From Bacteroidales bacterium (lineage in GTDB: Bacteria > Bacteroidota > Bacteroidia > Bacteroidales > Bacteroidaceae): DNA of 8,001 bases. Of this stretch, positions 1 to 5,441 are shown one piece after another. A model generated the notes under the pieces. The model was not told where the DNA came from and did no database searches. It saw only the letters and a list, made by a program, of their open reading frames with translations. A program made the position numbers and the translations under genes. Each line of letters starts with the position of its first letter. Within the stretch, counting starts at the first letter, position 1. Location: assembly GCA_030523385.1 (NCBI GenBank), contig JAUNIV010000057.1, forward strand, positions 1 through 8,001, written 5' to 3'.

Positions 1-735
1 GAGGATGTTCTTCGTATTGACGGGAATCATCTTCTGGTCGGGATGCTTGCGGCCTCCTTGGGGCGGCACGTTCACAATAGAACCTTCCAGCAGTTTGAGC
101 AATCCTTGTTGCACACCTTCGCCACTCACGTCGCGGGTGATGGAAGGATTATCGCCCTTACGGGCTATCTTGTCTATCTCGTCAATGAAGACAATACCCC
201 TTTCGGCTTCGGCTACATTGTAGTCGGCCACTTGCAGCAGACGGGTGAGCAGGCTTTCGATGTCCTCGCCCACATATCCTGCCTCGGTGAGTACCGTGGC
301 ATCCACAATGGTGAAAGGCACATGCAGCAGCTTGGCTATGGTACGCGCCAGCAGGGTTTTGCCCGTGCCGGTGCTGCCCACCATGATGATGTTCGACTTT
401 TCAATCTCCACATCATCCTTGCCCGGTTTCTGGAGCAAACGCTTGTAGTGGTTATACACTGCCACAGAAAGATAACGCTTGGCATCGTCCTGGCCTATGA
501 CATACTGGTCCAGAAATTCCTTGATTTCTACAGGCTTGGGAAGCTCCTGCAAGTTCAGCGCACCGGCTTCCTTCTTCTGGTGTTGCATGGTTTCCTGCAC
601 TATCTCATAGGCCTGTTCCGAGCAAGTGTCGCAAATGCAGCCATTCATGCCGGTTATCAGAAACCCTACTTCGTTCTCAGAGCGTCCGCAGAAGCTGCAC
701 CGTCTTCTGTTTTTTGATGATTTATTATCTTCCAA
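1..735 (-). CDS. clpX: ClpX, ATP-dependent unfoldase subunit of ClpXP (5' part; runs off left edge)
   Basis: ClpX is the AAA+ hexamer that unfolds tagged proteins and feeds them into ClpP in the cytoplasm. The first 245 residues are visible. Seen: an N-terminal zinc-binding domain with Cys13, Cys16, Cys35 and Cys38; Walker A GSTGTGKT at residues 120-127; the pore loop GYVGED with Tyr154; Walker B IDEID with Asp185 and Glu186; and an RKH loop at 229-231. The sensor, small AAA+ and IGF-loop regions lie beyond the window. The frame has a stop (TAG) two codons upstream and no ATG before residue 30, which is already inside the zinc domain, so TTG at 735-733 is the only start that keeps the domain whole. 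It follows clpP by 28 bases and is last of the visible tig-clpP-clpX operon. Identity is near certain; the start codon is inferred. Confidence 0.96.
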   Translation of the reverse strand, partial: MEDNKSSKNRRRCSFCGRSENEVGFLITGMNGCICDTCSEQAYEIVQETMQHQKKEAGALNLQELPKPVEIKEFLDQYVIGQDDAKRYLSVAVYNHYKRLLQKPGKDDVEIEKSNIIMVGSTGTGKTLLARTIAKLLHVPFTIVDATVLTEAGYVGEDIESLLTRLLQVADYNVAEAERGIVFIDEIDKIARKGDNPSITRDVSGEGVQQGLLKLLEGSIVNVPPQGGRKHPDQKMIPVNTKNIL

Positions 736-763
736 TGTCTATTAGTTTTAGTTTATACCTTAT

Positions 764-1432
764 TTATAAGGAAGGCTTGCGCGACAATACTTCGTCTATC
801 ATGCCATATTCCTTCGCTTCCTGAGCAGTCATCCAGTAGTCGCGGTCAGAGTCTGCCCACACTTTGTCGAACTCCGTGTGCGAGTGGTCGGCTATGATGG
901 TATAAAGTTCTTTCTTCAGTTTTTGTATTTCGCGGGCAGTAATCTCTATGTCCGATGCCTGTCCTTGTGCGCCTCCCATGGGCTGATGAATCATCACGCG
1001 CGAATGCGTCAGCGCCGAACGCTTGCCTTCGGCTCCCGCCACTAAGAGCACAGCAGCCATAGAGGCAGCCATACCGGTGCAGATGGTAGCTACGTCGCTG
1101 TTGATGAACTGCATCGTGTCGTAGATGCCCAGTCCGGCATACACCGAACCACCGGGAGAGTTGATATAAATGGAGATGTCCTTGCCGGACTCCACCGAAT
1201 CCAGATACAAGAGCTGCGCCTGAAGCGTATTGGCAGTGTAGTCATCTATCTGGGTGCCCAAAAAGATGATGCGATCCATCATCAGACGGGAGAACACGTC
1301 GAGCTGGGTCACGTTCAGCTGGCGTTCTTCCAGAATATAGGGATTCAAGTAACCTTGTGACTTGATTACATCGTCCAGCACCATGCTGTTCATGCCCAAA
1401 TGCTTGGTGGCAAATTTTCTAAAATCGTCCAT
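764..1432 (-). CDS. clpP: ClpP, ATP-dependent Clp protease proteolytic subunit
   Basis: ClpP is the serine peptidase that forms a double-heptamer barrel and degrades proteins delivered by ClpX in the cytoplasm. The 222-residue product carries the catalytic triad: Ser124 in GMAAS, His149 in MIHQP and Asp198 in DRDYW. It also has the SPGGSV oxyanion segment at 92-97. Aligned by eye with E. coli ClpP, Pro31 and Glu35 match Pro4 and Glu8 of the mature enzyme. This puts the mature N-terminus near Tyr28, with a leader of about 27 residues against 14 in E. coli. The ATG at 1432-1430 is the start used; a shorter start at Met14 or Met17 is possible. It lies 151 bases after tig and 28 bases before clpX, the classic order of a quality-control operon. 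Confidence 0.97.
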   Translation of the reverse strand: MDDFRKFATKHLGMNSMVLDDVIKSQGYLNPYILEERQLNVTQLDVFSRLMMDRIIFLGTQIDDYTANTLQAQLLYLDSVESGKDISIYINSPGGSVYAGLGIYDTMQFINSDVATICTGMAASMAAVLLVAGAEGKRSALTHSRVMIHQPMGGAQGQASDIEITAREIQKLKKELYTIIADHSHTEFDKVWADSDRDYWMTAQEAKEYGMIDEVLSRKPSL

Positions 1433-1470
1433 ACTATTAATGGTTTAGTTATATTTATTGTTATAAGAAA

Positions 1471-1539
1471 GGGTTTTCAACCCCCTGTTTCTCAAAAATG
1501 CTTTTATCCACACCCACGAGAATCTGCGGTCAAAAACCC
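1471..1539 (-). promoter_or_regulatory. Alternative hairpins between tig and clpP (possible attenuator or processing site)
   Basis: On the minus-strand RNA the segment from 1539 to 1528 (GGGTTTTTGACC) can pair with 1482 to 1471 (GGTTGAAAACCC) as a 12-bp stem with two G-U pairs and a 45-base loop. The same 3' arm can instead fold locally as GGGTT-GAA-AACCC (1483-1471). Either form is followed by the T-rich stretch TTTCTTAT. This looks like a weak terminator or a processing hairpin that could set the ratio of tig to clpPX. Function is inferred from structure only. Confidence 0.4.
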
Positions 1540-1583
1540 TTCTTCAGAAAGTTTTGGCAATGACTTGCTTCAAACTTACCAAA

Positions 1584-2939
1584 TTATTCGAACATCTTGT
1601 TGAACTCTTCCATGGAAACCACTTTGTTGTTCAAAGTAGCCTTTGCTTTCAGAGCGGCAGCCAGTTTGGTTTCGGCAGCGCGGTTCACCAAACCTTCGAT
1701 GTTTTCCTTCTTCTTCAGCGTTTCCTTGGCATAGTTTTCCAACACTTCGTCGGGCACATTCAGCATGCCATATTGTGCAAACTGGATGCGGGTATTTTCT
1801 TTGGCCATGTTCACGATGTCGGCCTGCTCTACCTTGATGTCATTGTTCTGCAACAACTGTTCTTTGATCAGGTGCCAGGTCAGTTCTTCGATGCTCTTGT
1901 CGTAGTTTTCGGCTACGAATGCTTCGCCCTTCTCCTGGTTGTTCAGCAACATAATACGCTTCAGCAGTGCGTCGGGGAATTCCAACTTGCCGATCTTCTT
2001 TACCAGATATTCGCGAACGTCAATCAAGAACTTGAAGTTGCTGTCGCCCTCAAACTGTGCGGCAATACCTTCCTTAATCTTAGCACGGAATTCTTCTTCG
2101 CTCTTCACAACATCCTTACCGAATACGTTGTCGAAGAGTTCCTGATTCAGTTCAGCAGGCACCATGCGGGTGATTTCTTCTACCTGGAAGCTGAAGTTAC
2201 CTTTCACATTGGCCACTTCTTCTTTCTTAATCTTCAGCAATGAAGAGAGTTCGGCTTCGTTGTTGTCGAATGCTGTGGCAGGATTGAACACCAGCACATC
2301 GTTCACCTTCGCATTGGCGAAGATAGCTTTCTGCTCATCGTTCTTCATGTAAGTAGGCATCATTACGGCGCCTTCCACCTGAATGCCGCCTTCTTTGGTG
2401 TTGCCGTTTTCATCCAGCTCAGCCAGCAGACCTTTCACCATATCCTTGTCTTCATACTGATCTACCTTCTCATACTTGGCACCACGCTGTGCATACATCT
2501 TCACCTGTTGGTCAATCAGTTCGTCGGACACCTCGATAGTGTAATAATCAATGGTGTCTTCAGCACCGATTTCAGCCTTAAATTCGGGAGCCAAAGCAAT
2601 GTCGAACACAAACTCAAAGTCTTCTTGTGTATCGAAGTCGATGGGTTGCATCTTTTCTTCGTTCGGCAACGGCATGCCCAACATATTTACTTTATTATCG
2701 CGAAGATACTCGTTCACCTTTTCCTGCATCAACTTGTCCACTTCTTCAGCAAGTACGGCCTTGCCAAATTGCTTCTTGATCAGGCTCATGGGCACCATAC
2801 CCTTACGGAATCCCGGGATGTTGGCTTTCTGACGATAGGTTTTCAGTGTCTTTTCTACTTTTTCCTGGTAATCGGCTTTTTCCAGCTTCAAAGTAAGCAG
2901 TGCGCTCACTTTGTCAACGTTTTCCAATGAAATATTCAT
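1584..2939 (-). CDS. tig: Trigger factor, ribosome-associated chaperone
   Basis: Trigger factor docks at the ribosomal exit tunnel and shields nascent chains. The 451-residue product has an N-terminal ribosome-binding domain with the signature loop GFRKGMVP at residues 43-50 (E. coli has GFRxGxxP). A middle segment of roughly residues 150-250 sits where the FKBP-type PPIase domain lies, and an acidic, helix-rich C-terminal chaperone domain runs to the end. It is a little longer than the 432 residues of E. coli. The middle domain is strongly divergent: I do not see the usual IPGFE-type FKBP motif, so prolyl isomerase activity is doubtful. It is the first gene of the tig-clpP-clpX operon, with a well-formed promoter 55-86 bases upstream. 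ATG at 2939-2937 starts directly with the conserved N-terminal strand. Confidence 0.95.
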   Translation of the reverse strand: MNISLENVDKVSALLTLKLEKADYQEKVEKTLKTYRQKANIPGFRKGMVPMSLIKKQFGKAVLAEEVDKLMQEKVNEYLRDNKVNMLGMPLPNEEKMQPIDFDTQEDFEFVFDIALAPEFKAEIGAEDTIDYYTIEVSDELIDQQVKMYAQRGAKYEKVDQYEDKDMVKGLLAELDENGNTKEGGIQVEGAVMMPTYMKNDEQKAIFANAKVNDVLVFNPATAFDNNEAELSSLLKIKKEEVANVKGNFSFQVEEITRMVPAELNQELFDNVFGKDVVKSEEEFRAKIKEGIAAQFEGDSNFKFLIDVREYLVKKIGKLEFPDALLKRIMLLNNQEKGEAFVAENYDKSIEELTWHLIKEQLLQNNDIKVEQADIVNMAKENTRIQFAQYGMLNVPDEVLENYAKETLKKKENIEGLVNRAAETKLAAALKAKATLNNKVVSMEEFNKMFE

Positions 2940-2993
2940 TCTGACTTTATTTATTTAATTATTACTTCTTTCTGTTTTTCACCAAAGAGGTTG

Positions 2994-3025
2994 CAAAATT
3001 AGTGTTTAATCTTTCAATAACCAAA
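2994..3025 (-). promoter_or_regulatory. Bacteroides-type promoter for the tig operon
   Basis: Read on the minus strand, TTTG (3025-3022) is followed after 20 bases by TAATTTTG (3001-2994). This matches the Bacteroides primary-sigma consensus TTTG-N19-21-TAnnTTTG exactly. Transcription should begin near 2985-2990, giving an A/T-rich leader of about 50 bases before the tig ATG, without a Shine-Dalgarno sequence, as is usual in this phylum. Confidence 0.7.
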
Positions 3026-3263
3026 TACACAGGCTAAAAAAAACTAATTATCAAAGGAAAGAGCTGCATAATCCGCTTTCGGGAGCAGGAGTTTGCTGTG
3101 AGAGTTTTAATCGGACCATCCTCGTGGAATGACAGTATAAGCCTTTCGGTTTGGTGCTTTAAAAAACTTTTTTGATGCCTTAAAAAAAATTTTTTGCCCT
3201 TTAAAACGTAGGGTTTGATAGGATGAAAATGCTCTTCTCACGAAGAAAAAAAGACGTTTTCCG
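3026..3263. other. Non-coding stretch between two promoters; contains an A/T-tract repeat
   Basis: This segment separates the divergent promoters of tig and the RRM gene. I see no credible reading frame, no promoter of its own and no RNA gene that I recognise. Its one clear structure is the A/T-tract repeat listed separately at 3155-3207. A 5-bp hairpin TCTTC-TCAC-GAAGA at 3233-3246 is too weak to interpret. Confidence 0.6.
3155..3207. repeat. Degenerate tandem A/T-tract repeat, about 2.5 units
   Basis: Three successive units begin with TGC at 3155, 3176 and 3195 and continue as TTTAAAAAACTTTTTT, CTTAAAAAAAATTTTTT and CCTTTAAAACG. The first two units are 21 bases apart, close to two helical turns, so their A- and T-tracts are roughly in phase and should bend the DNA. 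Each unit is itself near-palindromic. It lies about 60 bases upstream of the RRM-gene promoter -33 element. A regulatory or nucoid-protein site is possible but not shown. Confidence 0.55.
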
Positions 3264-3294
3264 TTTGTTCTTTCAAAATTTATGCGTTCCTTTG
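3264..3294 (+). promoter_or_regulatory. Bacteroides-type promoter for the RRM gene
   Basis: TTTG at 3264-3267 is followed after 19 bases by TTCCTTTG at 3287-3294, one mismatch from the TAnnTTTG consensus. Transcription would begin near 3299-3302, leaving a leader of about 157 bases before the ATG, which is long for this phylum. Confidence 0.55.
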
Positions 3295-3299
3295 CAGCG

Positions 3300-3457
3300 A
3301 CTGGTGATACTAATTATAGATAGCGATTTTTATTGCAAGTTTTTACATTCGTACGAATAGCACTTACGTAAACTCTCTGTCGTTCTAATCCCCTACTTCA
3401 TTATAATCACCACTCAGAGAGTATTTTTTATTTTAATCATTTTTTATTTTTCATTTT
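3300..3457 (+). promoter_or_regulatory. Long structured 5' leader of the RRM gene, possible attenuator or pseudoknot
   Basis: The leader carries an 8-bp perfect inverted repeat, ACTCTCTG (3372-3379) with CAGAGAGT (3415-3422), followed at once by ATTTTTTATTTT, a terminator-like arrangement. A second helix, TGGTGAT (3302-3308) with ATCACCA (3406-3412), crosses the first, so both together would form an H-type pseudoknot. A small hairpin GCGAT-TTTT-ATTGC lies at 3323-3336, and palindromes lie at 3347-3358 and 3364-3371. The ATG is preceded by a T-rich tract with no Shine-Dalgarno sequence. Autoregulation by the encoded RNA-binding protein is a reasonable guess but is inference. Confidence 0.45.
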
Positions 3458-3703
3458 ATGAACATTTATGTTGGAAACCTTAACTACCGCGTTAAGGAAG
3501 GAGATTTGGAACAAGTGATGGCTAATTACGGAGCAGTGTCTTCCGTAAAAATCATCAAAGACCGCGAAACGGGCAAGTCCAAAGGGTTTGCATTCGTTGA
3601 GATGGATAATGACGAGGAGGCCGCACAGGCCATGAAGGAGCTGAACGGTTCTGAATTCATGGGACGCCAAATGGTTATCAAGGAAGCCAGACCAAGAAAC
3701 TGA
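3458..3703 (+). CDS. Small single-RRM RNA-binding protein (Bacteroides Rbp family)
   Basis: An 81-residue protein made of almost nothing but one RNA recognition motif. Seen: RNP2 IYVGNL at residues 3-8 and RNP1 KGFAFVEM at 42-49. These supply the three exposed aromatic residues (Tyr4, Phe44, Phe46) that stack on RNA bases. A short basic tail, ARPRN, follows. There is no glycine-rich tail. Bacteroides species carry several paralogous small RRM proteins (RbpA, RbpB, RbpC in B. thetaiotaomicron) that act as post-transcriptional regulators in bacteria lacking a recognisable Hfq. I cannot say which paralogue this is. It stands alone, divergent from tig and convergent with lptB, with its own promoter, a long structured leader and a strong terminator. 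ATG 3458 is the only sensible start, as RNP2 begins two residues later. Confidence 0.93.
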   Translation: MNIYVGNLNYRVKEGDLEQVMANYGAVSSVKIIKDRETGKSKGFAFVEMDNDEEAAQAMKELNGSEFMGRQMVIKEARPRN

Positions 3704-3714
3704 CCAAACAATTA

Positions 3715-3746
3715 AGAGGGTGCATCAAGACACCCTCTCGTTTTTT
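3715..3746 (+). terminator. Rho-independent terminator of the RRM gene, probably bidirectional
   Basis: AGAGGGTG (3715-3722) and CACCCTCT (3731-3738) form a perfect 8-bp stem around an 8-base loop, followed by CG and six T residues (3741-3746). It begins 12 bases after the RRM stop codon. On the other strand the same hairpin starts just past the lptB stop and is followed by TAATTGTTTGG, so it may also end lptB transcripts, less efficiently. Confidence 0.8.
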
Positions 3747-4566
3747 ATACAGACTTTGCATTCCGTTCTTTTTCGGCCAACTGGAAGTCTTTCCGACGGA
3801 GCACAAAGTTGGTTCCCAAATACTTTTCGCGCACCACGGGGTTTTCGGCCAGTTCTTCCGGAGTGCCCTGAAACAATATCTTTCCTTCAAACAGCAGATA
3901 AGCCCGGTCGGTCAGTCGCAAAGTCTCCAGCGCATTGTGGTCGGTTATCAGGATACCGATGTTTCTGTCCTTCAGCTTCCAGACGATGTGCTGAATATCT
4001 TCCACAGCAATGGGGTCCACTCCCGCAAAAGGTTCGTCGAGCATGATGAACTTAGGGTCGATGGCCAAGCAACGGGCTATTTCGGTACGTCGGCGCTCGC
4101 CTCCCGAAAGCTGGTCGCCCAGGTTCTTGCGCACTTTCTGCAAACGAAACTCCGCCAGCAGGCTTTCCAACTTCTCTTTCTGATATTCGGGAGTGGTGTT
4201 GGTCAGTTCGAGTACGGAAGCGATGTTATCTTCCACGCTCATTTTGCGGAACACGGATGCTTCCTGCGCCAGATAGCCGATGCCGTTCTGCGCACGCTTA
4301 TACACAGGATAGCTCGTAATGTCCAAATCATTGAGGAAGATATGGCCCTCGTTGGGCACAATCAGCCCGGTAGTCATATAAAAAGAGGTAGTCTTTCCGG
4401 CACCGTTCGGTCCGAGCAAACCTACAATTTCTCCCTGCTTCACATCGAAAGAGACGTGGCTCACCACCGTACGCTTGCCATATTTCTTCACCAGGTTCTC
4501 CGTGCGGAGCACCATTCGGCTGTCTTCGCCCGCCGCATGCTGTTGTTCTATTTCCTGTTCTGCCAT
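3745..4566 (-). CDS. lptB: LptB, ATPase of the lipopolysaccharide export ABC transporter
   Basis: LptB is the cytoplasmic ATPase that powers extraction of LPS from the inner membrane by LptFG and its passage along the Lpt bridge. The 273-residue product has all ABC elements: Walker A GPNGAGKT at 52-59, Q-loop Gln101, signature LSGGE at 153-157 followed by RRR, Walker B FIMLDE at 173-178, D-loop AGVD at 181-184 and H-loop His210. The form LSGGERRRTEIAR is typical of LptB. The frame is open to an ATG at 4617, but a TACTTTTG promoter element lies inside that extension, and the extra 17 residues do not resemble the family, so ATG 4566-4564 is preferred. About 25 variable residues precede the ABC core. 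It is divergent from mlaEF; lptA, lptC and lptFG are not in the window. Confidence 0.93.
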   Translation of the reverse strand: MAEQEIEQQHAAGEDSRMVLRTENLVKKYGKRTVVSHVSFDVKQGEIVGLLGPNGAGKTTSFYMTTGLIVPNEGHIFLNDLDITSYPVYKRAQNGIGYLAQEASVFRKMSVEDNIASVLELTNTTPEYQKEKLESLLAEFRLQKVRKNLGDQLSGGERRRTEIARCLAIDPKFIMLDEPFAGVDPIAVEDIQHIVWKLKDRNIGILITDHNALETLRLTDRAYLLFEGKILFQGTPEELAENPVVREKYLGTNFVLRRKDFQLAEKERNAKSV

Positions 4567-4586
4567 ATATCCATGATATTTTGTGG

Positions 4587-4594
4587 CAAAAGTA
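4587..4594 (-). promoter_or_regulatory. Probable -7 element of the lptB promoter
   Basis: On the minus strand TACTTTTG matches TAnnTTTG fully and lies 21 bases before the preferred lptB ATG. No TTTG is seen at the expected -33 position; TTAT stands near it. If used, transcription starts downstream of the ATG at 4617 and rules that start out. Confidence 0.5.
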
Positions 4595-4642
4595 CTAAAA
4601 AAGTTTAGGAAACGCATAACAGAACAGAAAATCAGAAGTTCT

Positions 4643-4676
4643 TTTGCATTTATATAGACAAAAAAGGCTACTTTTG
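4643..4676 (+). promoter_or_regulatory. Bacteroides-type promoter for mlaE-mlaF
   Basis: TTTG at 4643-4646 and TACTTTTG at 4669-4676 are separated by 22 bases, one more than the usual maximum. The transcript would begin near 4680-4684, leaving a leader of only about 11-15 bases. This excludes the in-frame ATG at 4644, which overlaps the -33 box. The -7 element is identical to the one facing lptB on the other strand. Confidence 0.55.
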
Positions 4677-4694
4677 CAAGAAATTGTGAAAATT

Positions 4695-5441
4695 ATGATG
4701 ATAAGACCCATAACAACCGTAGGGAAATATATCATATTGATGGGACGCACCTTTGCGCGCCCTGACCGTATGCGTATGTTTTTCAAGCAGTATCTCAATG
4801 AGATGGTGCAACTGGGAGTAAACTCCATCGGTATCGTACTGCTGATTTCTTTTTTCATCGGGGCAGTCATTACCATCCAAATTAAGTTAAACATAGAAAG
4901 CCCGTGGATGCCGCGCTTCGTGGTGGGCTATACTACCCGCGAAATCATGTTGCTGGAGTTTTCTTCGTCTATCATGTGCTTGATTCTGGCGGGTAAGGTA
5001 GGCTCCAACATTGCTTCCGAAATAGGAACGATGCGTGTGACCCAGCAGATTGACGCACTGGAAATCATGGGAGTCAATTCGGCAGGCTATCTGATTCTGC
5101 CCAAAGTCATTGCACTGATGACCATGATTCCGTTTCTGGTCATTTTCAGCATATTTTCGGGAATTATCGGTGCTTTCTGCACCTGTTGGTTCGGCGGGGT
5201 GCTCAATGCCGAAGACCTGGAATACGGACTTCAGTACAGTTTCCAAGAGTGGTTCATCTGGTGCAGTTTCATCAAGTCGCTTTTCTTTGCCTTTATCATC
5301 TCCAGCGTATCGGCCTACTTCGGCTACACGGTGGAGGGCGGCTCCATTGCCGTGGGCAAGGCAAGTACGGACTCCGTGGTGATGAGCAGCGTATTGATTC
5401 TATTCTCCGACTTAGTATTAACACAACTTTTAATGGGATGA
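4695..5441 (+). CDS. mlaE: MlaE-type permease of the MCE/Mla phospholipid ABC transporter
   Basis: MlaE is the inner-membrane permease of the system that moves phospholipids between the inner and outer membranes and so guards outer-membrane lipid asymmetry. The 248-residue product shows the family's hallmark AGKVGSNIASEIG-T-RVT and QIDALEIMG segment at residues 99-126, which contacts the ATPase. Hydrophobic spans lie near 44-62, 84-100, 131-168 and 190-210, and again at 228-247. An amphipathic N-terminal helix (about 5-30) is also typical. Two adjacent ATGs (4695 and 4698) give products differing by one methionine; homologues I recall begin MIRPITT, so 4698 is equally likely. Its stop overlaps the mlaF start by four bases. 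No mlaD, mlaC or mlaB follows, unlike the E. coli mlaFEDCB operon. Confidence 0.92.
   Translation: MMIRPITTVGKYIILMGRTFARPDRMRMFFKQYLNEMVQLGVNSIGIVLLISFFIGAVITIQIKLNIESPWMPRFVVGYTTREIMLLEFSSSIMCLILAGKVGSNIASEIGTMRVTQQIDALEIMGVNSAGYLILPKVIALMTMIPFLVIFSIFSGIIGAFCTCWFGGVLNAEDLEYGLQYSFQEWFIWCSFIKSLFFAFIISSVSAYFGYTVEGGSIAVGKASTDSVVMSSVLILFSDLVLTQLLMG

Noticed and set aside
43..717. 224-codon open frame on the plus strand
   Set aside because: Antisense to clpX, whose zinc-finger, Walker and pore-loop motifs are clear on the other strand.
1571..1578. TAAGTTTG on the minus strand, a possible promoter for clpP
   Set aside because: It matches the -7 consensus but no TTTG lies 19-21 bases upstream, and such 8-mers are common in A/T-rich gaps.
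1554..2243. 229-codon open frame on the plus strand
   Set aside because: Antisense to tig, with a phenylalanine- and leucine-rich composition that reflects the complement of charged tig codons; not a gene.
3282..3323. 13-codon open frame in the RRM leader
   Set aside because: It begins inside the predicted -7 element, before the likely transcription start, so it would not be on the mRNA.
3937..4608. 223-codon open frame on the plus strand
   Set aside because: Antisense to lptB, which has complete ABC motifs.
5186..5437. Upstream extension of the mlaF frame
   Set aside because: It overlaps mlaE in another frame, has no ABC-like sequence, and the ATG at 5438 in the ATGA overlap gives a normal ATPase N-terminus.
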